From positions 135,005 to 199,004 of the forward strand of contig CAXXWW010000011.1 in assembly GCA_963665215.2 (NCBI GenBank): a stretch of DNA of 64,000 bases. Reading direction: 5' to 3'. Under the pieces are notes generated by a model. It was given only the letters and a program-made list of their open reading frames with translations. It had not been told where the DNA came from and made no database searches. Source of the stretch: G963665215 sp963665215 (lineage in GTDB: Bacteria; Chloroflexota; Dehalococcoidia; Lucifugimonadales; CAUZJF01). Positions 36,780 to 45,612 of the stretch are shown one piece after another (within the stretch, counting starts at the first letter, position 1; each line of letters opens with the position of its first letter). The position numbers and the translations under genes were made by a program.

Positions 36780-38409
36780 TGTTGTTGTTCTACGATTATG
36801 TCAGTAGCTAACTGGTCAGCGAAAATGTCATCCCATGGAAGGAGTGACATTGACGCAGAAGGAGCAGACGAGACTTCAGGTGCTCAACAGCGTTCTGGCA
36901 GATCAGGTGGTGGTATGTCAGGCGGCCGAGGTCCTGGGAGTGAGCGAACGCCACATGAGGCGTATTCTGGCGGCCTATAGGAAGGAGGGCGCCGCCGCAC
37001 TCGCCCACGGGAATCGTGGCCGCCGACCGGCCAACACCACGACAGAGACCAAGATGACTTACGTGGTGCAGCTGGCCCGCACTCGCTACGCTGGAACGAA
37101 CCATACGCATCTGACCGAGTTGTTGATGGAACGGGAGGGGATCGACCTGAGCCGCTCTACGGTGCGCCGCATCCTGGTCAGCGCCGGCGTGGACAGCCCC
37201 CGCCGCCGCCGGCCGCCCAGACACCGTGTCCGGCGCAAACGCATGGCCCAAGAAGGGATGCTGCTGCAGATAGATGGGAGCCACCATCGGTGGCTGGGGG
37301 AACAAGGACCCCGGTTCGTCCTGCTGTTGGCCGTGGACGACGCCACCGGCACTGTGCCTAACGCTCTGTTCAGCCAGGAGGAGGACACCCGCGGCTACTT
37401 CCTTCTCATGGAGGGGTTGATCCGGCAATGCGGGATACCGCTGGCCGTCTACAGCGACCGACACGCGGTCTTCAAGCATACTGGAGAGCCTCGCCAGAAG
37501 CCGGCCGGGCCAACCCAGTTCGCCCGCGCCATGGAGGAGCTGGGGATACGCCAGATATTCGCCAGGTCACCGCAGGCGAAGGGCCGGGTCGAGCGGACGG
37601 CGGGGACATTCCAGGACCGGCTGGTGACCGAGCTGCGCCTGGCGGGCGTCACCACCATCGACGAGGCCAATGAAGTCCTGCACCGCTTCCTGCCGCGCTT
37701 CAACGAGAAGTTCGGGGTTCCGGCAGAGCACTCAAGCGTTGCTTACCGCTCTATGGAGTCATCGGTGTCCCTGGACCAGATACTCTGCTTCAAGCACCGC
37801 CGCAAGGTGGCCAGGGACAACACCGTCAAGTACAACTGGCGTACCTTGCAGCTGCTGCCTGGTAAGGAGCGGCCTAGCTACGCCGGAGCGCAGCTGGAGG
37901 TCCATGAGGGCTTGGACGGTCAGCTCCTCGTGCAGTACCGGGGACGCACGATCCCCACACAGGAGGCGCCGCCGCGCCCTGGAGTTCTCCGTGCCTCCAA
38001 TGGTCCTCTCCGATATGGCCCCGGCCTTGAGCGTAGGGTCAACGGCGTGGGCAGCCACCCCAAGGAGAGCTTGGCATCCCTCGACGCCATCGAGGCCGAC
38101 AGCGCCACATTGAACGGCGGCGGCAGAGTTCGCAAGCCTCCGGCATCGCCACGCAGGAAACCCACGCCGCGACAGAGGGTCCGGTGGAAGGCCGTGCAGC
38201 AGGCTAAGCTTCGGGGCCTCTCCATTCGGGCAATCGCCAGGGAGTTGGGCATCCACAGGAACACGGTCCGCAAGTACGCCGAAGCCAAGAGCCCGCCCAT
38301 GATGCCCACCAGGGGCAGGTCCCGCGTATCACAGTCCGATGGTATGACAGCGGCCTAGATGGACATTTTCCCTGACCACTTAGGCGGACATAATCGCTGG
38401 ACATCGACA
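36780..38409 (+). mobile_element. IS1202-group (ISNCY) element
   Basis: This 1630-bp element has imperfect inverted repeats. Both ends share CGATTATGTC and, further in, GGTCAGSGAAAATGTC. No target duplication is obvious. End remnants identical to its right terminus lie at 24568 and 59548. It sits against the 5' end of an HTH/coiled-coil gene and is separated by 21 bases from IS1380 copy 4. Confidence 0.8.
36835..38358 (+). CDS. IS1202-group (ISNCY) transposase
   Basis: This is a 507-residue protein. An N-terminal HTH (TRLQVLNSVLADQVVVCQAA, VLGVSERHMRRILAAYRKEG) and the block GAAALAHGNRGRRPAN are diagnostic of the ISNCY/IS1202 group. The DDE core has D147 (MLLQIDGSHHRWL), D208 (AVYSDRHAVFK) and E253 (KGRVERTAGTFQDRL). 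A second HTH at the C terminus (RAIARELGIHRNTVRKYAE) is an unusual addition. The frame is intact. Confidence 0.88.
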   Translation: MEGVTLTQKEQTRLQVLNSVLADQVVVCQAAEVLGVSERHMRRILAAYRKEGAAALAHGNRGRRPANTTTETKMTYVVQLARTRYAGTNHTHLTELLMEREGIDLSRSTVRRILVSAGVDSPRRRRPPRHRVRRKRMAQEGMLLQIDGSHHRWLGEQGPRFVLLLAVDDATGTVPNALFSQEEDTRGYFLLMEGLIRQCGIPLAVYSDRHAVFKHTGEPRQKPAGPTQFARAMEELGIRQIFARSPQAKGRVERTAGTFQDRLVTELRLAGVTTIDEANEVLHRFLPRFNEKFGVPAEHSSVAYRSMESSVSLDQILCFKHRRKVARDNTVKYNWRTLQLLPGKERPSYAGAQLEVHEGLDGQLLVQYRGRTIPTQEAPPRPGVLRASNGPLRYGPGLERRVNGVGSHPKESLASLDAIEADSATLNGGGRVRKPPASPRRKPTPRQRVRWKAVQQAKLRGLSIRAIARELGIHRNTVRKYAEAKSPPMMPTRGRSRVSQSDGMTAA

Positions 38410-38430
38410 CAGGAATCGAGGCTTGTTAAG

Positions 38431-40147
38431 CCCGAATCCACCGAAGGACACCGATGGACGGCGTGAGGAAAGCGGAAGGGGGGTGAGGGAGCTACAGGGG
38501 AAATAGCCTGGGTTCCATTTGGGGTAGGGAGGTCGGCGGACGGCCTTCATCGCCGCACAGGGGCCCCTATGGCCGTCTGCGGGAGCTGCGATGCGCGGGA
38601 TGGCGAGAGAATACGCAGCAGGGAACTCTCTCGGACCGGGCTGGCACGAGTCTGCGGGGATCTTCGGTTGTCCGGTGGGTGGGTCGGTCGCCGACGGTGC
38701 CGTCAGGCCGGGAGTGGAATGGCTCGCAGCCGGGCCAAGGCGCGGCTGAACTTCTCAGCCCAAGGCCAGCGATCCGGAAGATGCAGGGTCAACCGGCGTG
38801 CCGAGCGGGTGAGCCGTCCGGCCAGGGAGAAGAACCGCCGCCGGAGGGTCTTGGTGGTGGCTATCCGCTCTCCCAGACCGATCCGCGCCGTCCAGCGGGC
38901 CAGGTTGTGGGCCATCGTCTGGACGGCCAGCCAGGCGCCGTTGGCGGCGAAGCGGCCCGAGGGGAGATGGTTCAGCCCGACGCCGTACTTGAGGTCGCGT
39001 ATGGCATTCTCGATCTCGGCGTGGCGGCGATGGTCAGCCTCCAGTTCGAGCAACTCCCCGTCCCGGTCGGTGATGAAGCCATGATAGCTGTATTTGGCGA
39101 AGAGGGCCAGTTGGGAACCGGGCGTCGGCTTCACCCGCCGGACGATGAGCCGTACCGGCGCGGCGTCCGCCTCGGCCTGGAAGGGGGTGCAGGTGGTCTC
39201 GGCCACATCGGCGGCGCCGTCCATCCAGTAAGGAATCGGCGTCCAGGCATCTTCGGGTATCGCCTCGATGAGATTGTGCAGGCTTTTGTGCTGGCGGATG
39301 GTGATGGAGAAGCGGACATCCATCTTGCGGCAGACGGATACCACGCCATGAGTGTAGAACCCGCTGTCGGCCCGTAGCGTGAGTCGTCCGTTGGCCCCGG
39401 CGTAGCGCACCCGTCCCACCGTCTCCCGCAGGAAGTGGGCGGCGCCGGGCGGTGTTGGCCCGGCCCTCGCGCAGCCGGGACATCAGCACGTCTCCGGTGC
39501 CGGCGGCGATGGCCAGCAGCGGGTGGTAGCCCCGCTTGCCGGTATAGCCGTGGTGGCGGGCGCCCTCCTTGGCCAGTCCGTAGGTCTCGCAGATGGTGGA
39601 GTCCAGGTCAATGGTCAGGGGCCCGTCGCCGGGTCCCGCCCCGGCCTGCCAAGCCCGGGCCAGCAACTCGCGGCTCACCCGGTCGAGTTGACGGACGTGG
39701 CCCCACCGGAAGCTGCGCAGGAAGGTGCCCAGGGTGGATGGCGCCTTGACCGTGCCGCCCAGGGTGCAGGCCGTCCCCCCGGTGCGCAACACATCGGCGT
39801 CGTCAATGCAGTCGCCCCCAGCCAGCGCAGACGCCACCAGCGTCATCATCTTGTCGCTCGTGTTCGCCCGCCCCGGGGCATCGCCCAGGTCGAGGCGCTG
39901 CCGGACGAGTTCGGGCAGGCCGAGGTGCCGCGCCAGGGTGGCCGGAAGGAGCAGCCCGGCATTGGCCACCAAGCGGCGGTCGTCGAAGGTGATTTGGATC
40001 CGGTCGGGGTGGTTGCGTGGCAGCATCTACTGGGTGCTCCTTTTCCGGGGCCGTTTTTTTGCTACAAAACCATTATCCCAGAAGCACAGGAGCACCTTCT
40101 TGCCGCCTCAGGACGCTAACCCGACGCCCTCCTTCGGTGGATTCGGG
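38431..40147 (-). mobile_element. IS1380-family element, copy 4 (defective)
   Basis: This 1717-bp copy is 2 bases shorter than the others because of a deletion in the transposase gene. Flanks are TTAAG on the left and CTAAG on the right, not an exact duplication. On its right it cuts the N-terminal part of a different IS1380-type transposase gene. Confidence 0.93.
38703..40026 (-). pseudogene. IS1380-family transposase, frameshifted
   Basis: The gene matches the intact copies until about residue 193 (GRANTAR), where a 2-base deletion near 39448 (gccgggcgg in place of gccgcgggcgg) shifts the frame. The upstream frame then runs on as nonsense for about 135 residues. The downstream frame restarts as a 238-residue piece holding D221 and the Glu motif but lacking the first Asp. 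It cannot make active transposase. Confidence 0.93.
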
Positions 40148-40358
40148 CTAAGCCAGCAAGTCGAAGCTCGTGTTCCAAGTGTAGTTCGGCCCTGCTCTCT
40201 TGCAGACAGGCGGTTGCTGTCTCCGTCAGTCCCAGGGCATCATCCAACTCGCGGCAGGCTAGGAGTCCCGCGTCCGAGGTTATAGTGGAGCCGTGGAATT
40301 CCAGGCGTAGGCGGCGGTCAAAACGGAGCGTGGTGCGGCTGTCGGTGCTTTCACCCAT
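40148..40358 (-). pseudogene. N-terminal fragment of a second type of IS1380 transposase
   Basis: This fragment of about 70 residues begins MGESTDSRTTLRFDRRLRLE and continues FHGSTITSDAGLLACRELDD then ALGLTETATACLQ. That is the N-terminal signature of IS1380 transposases (F-x-G-x-x-x-TSDAGLL) but is clearly different from the 441-residue copies. It is cut by IS1380 copy 4, and the remainder is not found on the other side. Confidence 0.75.
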
Positions 40359-40477
40359 TGGGTGCCTCCGGCGAGATTGCGATATCCAGAACTAACATTC
40401 GCTATCTCGGCCAGGCTACCACACTTACCAGCTATGATGCTCACGTATGCGGCTCAAATGCGTGGCCTTCTTGCCGA

Positions 40478-42067
40478 TCACGACACGCCCACGGGGCTCA
40501 TCTGGGAAATGTGGGCTTGGTAGACTCCCTCAGTTTCCCGGAGTGCCTGCGCCAAATAGGCAAAGGCGAACTCCATGCGGTTTCTGCCCGGCAACGACAC
40601 CCCCTCAGCCCTTCGAATCTTTTCGAAGAAGACTTGTTGCTGGTTGTCTGTCTTCATGTCGTCCTGTTTTGGGCTAGGAAAGGGGTATTCCTCGAGAATA
40701 CTCTCTATAGCGCTATCTGTTGCACCTATATTCTGAAGAGCTTTGTGAACCACCGCCTTATCCCAGAGATAGTTTTCTATCTCGCGGCGCCGCAAGACTC
40801 GTATGCCTTCGATGATCTTTTGATCTCGAGTTGGATCGGGCATGTCGTCTCGGTCGATCAGTCGCCAGACTCTAACATTCGGAACTACGGCCTCTAGGAC
40901 AGGGATTACATCGCCCTTTTCGACTGTGCTCGCACTTCCACGGGCGACGAACAAAGTATCAGGATAATCTTCCTCGAAGATTCTACTGTAAAGTTTCGCG
41001 TCGGTGGCCTTGCTTCCCTCGCAAAGAACTATCCGATCTGGTGCCACCAGTCCCGCAAGATCGTCTTGCAACACATCGTACATTTTGAGAAAGAAGCTTC
41101 GATTGGGTTTAGTGGGCGTTAGATTCACCGTCTCATCGAAGTTATGACCTGAGAAGTCCAAAAAGGCCACGTTGTTCTGGCCACTACTTAGTTCTACGGC
41201 CTTCCGAACAAACCCAGTGGAGTGCGTAGCTATCCACAGTTGGCACGCATCCGGGATCAGGTCTAGCATTGCCTGAAGAAGTCGACCGTGAACCCCCGAT
41301 GCGACATGGGACTCTGGTTCATCTATGCAATAAACGGCATCTGGGTACTCTCTCCGCTTAACGAAGATGTCGAGAAGTAGGTCGAACGCTGCTTTCTCAC
41401 CGCCTGACAGATTCTTGTAGTGAAAATCGTCAATAGTACCTTTTCTGAACCGGAAGGTGCCAGAGTCGATACCTGCTCCCAGATCCTGAAGGCTAAGGAG
41501 TGGATCGTCGAACAATTTCGCTAGTGCAAGTGTTATTTCTCCGAGAGTATCCTTGCGAAAGTGGCCTAAAGACTTGCCTGCCGGTTCGCTCTTGAGGGCC
41601 CGGTGCAACGCACTGCGGCCAAGTCTATTGAAATTGTCTGATACAGCTTGATCTTGATCGATGATGCGCTGGAAGCGAAGGGACTCGTTGGCAGGTTTGA
41701 CTGGGCCTAGGTTAGTGTTTGAGAAGTCTGCTTCATGTCGATAGGGAGAGCGAACGGTGAATGCCTTAGACCAGTCCTGCACTTCAGTGTCGGTGTCGAT
41801 GTCAATCGTATTTGCCACCTGTCTGGTATTGGAGAGGTTGGCGGTTTCGTTTTCCACTTTGAGAAGATAGCCCCCGAAAATGCCGTCGCTCAGCGCCCAA
41901 TTGTTTCTCGATGAGTGGGATTTGAGCAGGAATGCGTCAAAGACTGAAGACTTTCCTGAGCCGTTGGGTCCCACCAGAACCACTAGGCGAGCTGACTGTG
42001 GAATGTCAGTGATGCGAAGATCTGTAAAGCGCTTATAATTCCTCAGATGAACCCGTGTAATCCGCAT
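40478..42067 (-). CDS. ABC-type ATPase fused to a TOPRIM/DUF4435-like domain
   Basis: This is a 529-residue protein. The ATPase half has Walker A GPNGSGKS (33-40), signature LSGGEKAAFDLL (220-231), Walker B AVYCIDEPESH and the switch His in IATHSTGF. The C-terminal third resembles TOPRIM/DUF4435 proteins: RIVLCEGSKATDAKLYSRIF (E350), RLIDRDDMPD (D405 and following) and RRREIENYLW. This composition recalls OLD-type nucleases and the two PARIS subunits joined in one chain. A role in phage defence is inferred from the domains and the island. It lies 52 bases downstream of the Crp-like gene on the same strand. Confidence 0.75.
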   Translation of the reverse strand: MRITRVHLRNYKRFTDLRITDIPQSARLVVLVGPNGSGKSSVFDAFLLKSHSSRNNWALSDGIFGGYLLKVENETANLSNTRQVANTIDIDTDTEVQDWSKAFTVRSPYRHEADFSNTNLGPVKPANESLRFQRIIDQDQAVSDNFNRLGRSALHRALKSEPAGKSLGHFRKDTLGEITLALAKLFDDPLLSLQDLGAGIDSGTFRFRKGTIDDFHYKNLSGGEKAAFDLLLDIFVKRREYPDAVYCIDEPESHVASGVHGRLLQAMLDLIPDACQLWIATHSTGFVRKAVELSSGQNNVAFLDFSGHNFDETVNLTPTKPNRSFFLKMYDVLQDDLAGLVAPDRIVLCEGSKATDAKLYSRIFEEDYPDTLFVARGSASTVEKGDVIPVLEAVVPNVRVWRLIDRDDMPDPTRDQKIIEGIRVLRRREIENYLWDKAVVHKALQNIGATDSAIESILEEYPFPSPKQDDMKTDNQQQVFFEKIRRAEGVSLPGRNRMEFAFAYLAQALRETEGVYQAHISQMSPVGVS

Positions 42068-42119
42068 TTGTCTCCTTGATGGGAGGATTGATGATTGAAG
42101 TCATGCAATGATCTGCACT

Positions 42120-42863
42120 CTATCGAATTAGTGGACGGATTTGCTTCCCTCGAACCTCCCTGAGGGCATAGTCCTTCAACCGTCCAACGTCCGGCACTCG
42201 GATCAGGCCCGTGAACCTATCACTCTTGTTGCCGGACCGAATCAGTTCGATAGAGGTCAGTTTCGAAATCCCGCCGGCGACGGCCGATCGCGACATGACT
42301 GTGAGGCGAACGATGTCTCGCTGGCGCACGGCGATCTCCCGCTCAAGGCCGTAATCCTCTCCAGCAAGGGCTAGGCGGGAGATCAAAGCAGCTGCAACCC
42401 TATGCGCCGGACTCCCATTGGTCGCGAGTGAGATCCAATAGTAGCGTGACATACGCCTCAGCAATACAACATGCATCTTGGCGCGTATCTGTGGAATCCT
42501 TTCAACGGTGAGTCTCATTGTGTCGATGGGGATGGCCACAACGATCGCCTGCGTTGCGGCGGAATAGGAGGCCACCCAGCGCTCCGCGCCCATCATGAAT
42601 TCGTGATCCCCTATGAGGAAAGGAGCAGACAACTCCGAGTAGGGATACTGCCAAGGCACGATCATGCCGTGTTGGACGAAGTACAGGTGACTGAAAGGCT
42701 CTCCCGACTGAATGAGTGCCACATCAGCCGACGGCTCAACGAATTGCATCTCCAGTGGTTCCGGGCCTTTGGATAGCACGTTTTCAAGCTCGCCAGCATC
42801 GACAGACTCAAATGCTTGACACCGAGCTAGCGCCTGGGCGAAACCGGCGATTTCAATAGCCAT
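42120..42863 (-). CDS. Crp/Fnr-like transcription regulator
   Basis: This is a 247-residue protein. An N-terminal cyclic-nucleotide-binding-type beta-barrel (DVALIQSGEPFSHLYFVQHG then FLIGDHEFMMGAERW) precedes a dimer helix (IRAKMHVVLLRRMSRYYWIS) and a C-terminal winged helix (AVRQRDIVRLTVMSRSAVAG, SKLTSIELIRSG). The phosphate-binding RxAxT motif of cAMP-binding Crp is not evident, so the ligand may differ. It heads the ATPase operon and is transcribed divergently from the CBASS operon across 154 bases, so it could control either. Confidence 0.8.
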   Translation of the reverse strand: MAIEIAGFAQALARCQAFESVDAGELENVLSKGPEPLEMQFVEPSADVALIQSGEPFSHLYFVQHGMIVPWQYPYSELSAPFLIGDHEFMMGAERWVASYSAATQAIVVAIPIDTMRLTVERIPQIRAKMHVVLLRRMSRYYWISLATNGSPAHRVAAALISRLALAGEDYGLEREIAVRQRDIVRLTVMSRSAVAGGISKLTSIELIRSGNKSDRFTGLIRVPDVGRLKDYALREVRGKQIRPLIR

Positions 42864-42936
42864 TACAGTTCACGTCCAATCATGCTGCCTCCATAGTAGC
42901 ACACAGGAAGGCAAAGGCAAAGGAGCTTGGCACATA

Positions 42937-42965
42937 TTGACTTTGTTCTTTGGACGACATATTCT
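42937..42965 (+). promoter_or_regulatory. promoter of the CBASS operon
   Basis: TTGACT (42937-42942), a 17-base spacer and TATTCT (42960-42965). The start point would lie about 46 bases before the TIR gene. It sits in the divergent region shared with the Crp-like gene. Confidence 0.7.
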
Positions 42966-43017
42966 AATGCTGTAGCGACACGTAGCTTGATGGGCCGCTC
43001 TTTATAGGCAGGAAAAG

Positions 43018-43563
43018 ATGGCTAATGTGCTTCCAAGAAATGTGGAGAACGGCTCCGACCTCGTATCCTCGCGGGGGCCGGTCTTCCTGTCGTACCGACA
43101 CAGTGATGGCGCGGAGCTCGCGATGGACCTGGCGTGGGCACTCAGGTCTGCAGGCGTTCCCGTATGGCACGACAGGAGCGATCTGCCTCCTGGAGACACG
43201 GAGCGTCGACTAGAAGAGGCGATGCAGTCCGGGCTATCGGGTGCCGTGTTGGTCGTGACCCCAGATATCGGAGCATCAACCGTAATCAGGGACACAGAAC
43301 TCCCGCAACTGCTCGCCTTGGAGGCTGAAGGAGCTTTCACACTCTCAATCGCATCGACCATCGAGAACGAAGCTGGGGACTTGGACTATAGCGCGCCCGA
43401 CCGCCTTCTATCTTTGCCTATCAAAACCCTACAGAGACTGCGCCAGGACGCGGTACTGACTCCGAAGAACATCGCCGACATCGCCCGCAGTCACTGTCGC
43501 CGTAGGATGGAGGCGCTTCGGAGAGATATTGAGGCGGTCGGACAAGTCATGATTCCCTCGTAA
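43018..43563 (+). CDS. TIR domain, N-terminal half of a split TIR-SAVED CBASS effector
   Basis: This 181-residue frame contains a TIR domain: PVFLSYRHSDGAELAMDLAW, VPVWHDRSDLPPGDTERRLE then EAMQSGLSGAVLVV. A candidate catalytic Glu lies in ERRLEEAM (66 or 67), so NAD+ cleavage is expected. The last four residues and stop come from a 161-bp MITE inserted at 43551. Without the MITE and one 7-bp duplication the frame continues IDINLQTRITPSAGS straight into the SAVED region, giving a 444-residue TIR-SAVED protein. As it stands the TIR half has lost its sensor. Confidence 0.85.
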   Translation: MANVLPRNVENGSDLVSSRGPVFLSYRHSDGAELAMDLAWALRSAGVPVWHDRSDLPPGDTERRLEEAMQSGLSGAVLVVTPDIGASTVIRDTELPQLLALEAEGAFTLSIASTIENEAGDLDYSAPDRLLSLPIKTLQRLRQDAVLTPKNIADIARSHCRRRMEALRRDIEAVGQVMIPS

Positions 43564-43711
43564 AAACCCGTTTTGAGGAAGTTCCAGCGATTTAGCACAT
43601 CTGCGCGCTACCGTATGTTGGGGTAGTGTGCGGAACAGAGACTGTATATTGTACCCAGGTGTGGGTACGTTTGTTCTAATTCAACCTACACAGACTTTTT
43701 ACGAGAGAATC
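43551..43711 (+). mobile_element. MITE, copy 1, within the TIR-SAVED gene
   Basis: This is a 161-bp non-coding element with inverted repeats GATTCYCTCGTAAAAA at both ends, flanked by AAGTCAT on both sides (43544-43550 and 43712-43718). It contains a smaller palindrome, GTACCCAGGTGTGGGTAC. A second copy, inverted and 162 bp long, lies at 50088. No transposase gene with these ends is in the window. Confidence 0.85.
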
Positions 43712-43779
43712 AAGTCATAGATATCAACCTGCAAACGCGCATCACACCATCGGCAGGCAGTCTGCGCGGAGACCTGGTC

Positions 43780-44520
43780 GTGCGCTTGCGACCTTCTATG
43801 ACTGCCGATCGTCGACCACATCGGCAGGGCTTGGAGGATCTGCAGTTGTTTCTCGGTGATCCCCCACATCTGCTGGACATCGCGGGTGCGAGGCATGGGA
43901 GGGTCAGTGGAGGGGCACACCTGTCCGTTGCATTCGCTCTCGGCTCTGCGCTGCCCACACCGCTCTTTGGGCGTGTAGAGGTGGTCGACACAGCTGAGCA
44001 TTCGTGGACACTGTCAGATAACGCTCCCGCGCCAGCAAGGTCGACACGATTGCTGGAGATAATAGATCGCTCACCACATGAAGCAATTTCCGGCGAGGCA
44101 CTCGTCTATGTCGATCTGCTGCCAACCCGGAGCGACCTCGCCTTTGACCGACTCCTCGAAGCCTACCCTGGTCGGCTAGCTAGTGTGTTCCACATCCGAA
44201 CAGCGGCTGAAGGGAACCTGCGCCCGGGGGACGCCAGCCAAATCGTGGCGGAGGCGTCCCATGCGATACGGCAGGCAGCGTTACGCTCGGAGGCGTCCGA
44301 GGTGCAATTGCTCCTTCGCTGCCCATGGACAGTGGCCCTGCTCCTCGGTCGCACACTGAATACCATCCGCCTGAACCTGTACGAGTGGGAAGATGGTCCG
44401 GATGACTGCGGGAATCCCGTACCACCACGCTACCTGCCGAGCCTGGTCGTGCGCTCTGGTGCAGGTGGAAGTTCAATTGAGAAAGTAGTCTTGCCAACTC
44501 GTCAAGAAGCGGTGGCCTAA
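43780..44520 (+). CDS. SAVED domain, C-terminal half of a split TIR-SAVED CBASS effector
   Basis: This frame is open from a GTG at 43780 for 246 residues. The SAVED pattern includes HGRVSGGAHLSVAFALGSAL, EALVYVDLLPTRSDLAFDRL, VFHIRTAAEGNLRPGDASQI and LLRCPWTVALLLGRTLNTIR. SAVED domains bind cyclic oligonucleotides made by the CD-NTase and switch on the attached effector. The frame is exactly in phase with the TIR gene once the MITE is removed. No ribosome site precedes the GTG, so separate expression is doubtful. It is followed by the CD-NTase 19 bases later. Confidence 0.8.
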   Translation: MRLRPSMTADRRPHRQGLEDLQLFLGDPPHLLDIAGARHGRVSGGAHLSVAFALGSALPTPLFGRVEVVDTAEHSWTLSDNAPAPARSTRLLEIIDRSPHEAISGEALVYVDLLPTRSDLAFDRLLEAYPGRLASVFHIRTAAEGNLRPGDASQIVAEASHAIRQAALRSEASEVQLLLRCPWTVALLLGRTLNTIRLNLYEWEDGPDDCGNPVPPRYLPSLVVRSGAGGSSIEKVVLPTRQEAVA

Positions 44521-44539
44521 AATCATAGAGGGGGACGTG

Positions 44540-45607
44540 ATGCCCAACATGCGGAAGCAATTCGAGCAGGCGCTCACAAACATTGAAATCAATGGAGAGA
44601 AGCGGAAGCGTGCCATAGACGCCCACACTGAAATCCGAGAACTGCTACAACAGGACAAGCAACTGAAGGATTGGGGCATCGCACCGCTTCTGATTGGCTC
44701 CTACGGCCGAGATACCGGTATCTATCCAGGCAAGGATGTGGATGTCTTCCTTCGCTTCACTAAGCTGGATACCAGCGCAGAGCCAAGAGCGGTGTTTGAT
44801 GCTGTCTGGCGAGTAATCGTCCAGAAGTACGGTCAAGTCGGGCAGGGAGGCGGACGGGCACAACAGCAGGCGAGGAGTGTCAAGGTCCTGTTCCCTGATC
44901 GTGATCGCGCTTCGGGAGGAGATTTTTCTGTCGACGCGGTCCCGGCGGTGCGCAAGGGTGAACTGTGGGCAATTCCAACCAAGGACCAGAATCGGTGGGT
45001 AGAGGGCGAGGGTCGTTGGGTAACCACTGGCGCCGTGCGCTTCGGGGAGCTTTCCGAGGATCTGAATCAGTCGGTCTCCAGTCCGAAGGTCGGGGAACGG
45101 CACGCCTATAAGCCGATTGTCAAGCTCATACGCCAGACTAGAGAGACTCACCTCGGAGACAAGCGGCCTGGAGGGCTTTACCTTGAGTTCGTCACATTTG
45201 AGGCATGGCGATCCAGACTGGTTTCCGGAAGTGAATGGGATGTGCTCTTGACGGGGACGCTCAAGTGCATTGCCGACCGCTTTGCTCGAGCGGGAGTCGA
45301 ACCTCTGCAGGACCCCGTGCTCCGTACCCCTGTAGATCCACCGTTGTCCGCAGGGCAGATCAAGCAGGCTGCGGACATCTTTGGGAAACTGGCGGCTGCG
45401 GCAAACCGAGCTCTGCTTATGAACGACACCGACGCTGCCACCGAATGGCGCAAGATCCTCGGCGGCAATGTTCGAGCCAATCCGGTCCTCCCTTATCCTC
45501 CGACTACGGGAGGGCGTATGGGTAGCACTGTTGCCGCATCCGGAGCTGGTGCAGCTAGTGGGACCGGCGCAACAACTCGGCGGAATGAGGCCCACCGATT
45601 CGGATAG
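44540..45607 (+). CDS. CBASS CD-NTase (cyclic oligonucleotide synthase)
   Basis: The start is the ATG after AGAGGGGGA, giving 355 residues. The nucleotidyltransferase core is LLIGSYGRDTGIYPGKDVDV, with G53-S54, D66 and D68, and the third acidic residue D132 in GDFSVDAVPAV. The helical domain follows (YKPIVKLIRQTRE). The C terminus is a flexible Ala/Gly/Ser/Thr tail ending HRFG. A free C-terminal Gly is what Cap2 conjugates to target molecules in type II CBASS, so the tail fits the E2-E1 gene next door. The nucleotide product cannot be read from sequence. Confidence 0.88.
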   Translation: MPNMRKQFEQALTNIEINGEKRKRAIDAHTEIRELLQQDKQLKDWGIAPLLIGSYGRDTGIYPGKDVDVFLRFTKLDTSAEPRAVFDAVWRVIVQKYGQVGQGGGRAQQQARSVKVLFPDRDRASGGDFSVDAVPAVRKGELWAIPTKDQNRWVEGEGRWVTTGAVRFGELSEDLNQSVSSPKVGERHAYKPIVKLIRQTRETHLGDKRPGGLYLEFVTFEAWRSRLVSGSEWDVLLTGTLKCIADRFARAGVEPLQDPVLRTPVDPPLSAGQIKQAADIFGKLAAAANRALLMNDTDAATEWRKILGGNVRANPVLPYPPTTGGRMGSTVAASGAGAASGTGATTRRNEAHRFG

Positions 45608-45612
45608 ACGAG

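Noticed and set aside
43018..44520. Genuine two-gene TIR and SAVED operon
   Set aside because: The exact 7-bp duplication, inverted repeats and perfect frame restoration favour a split gene, and the SAVED half has no ribosome site.
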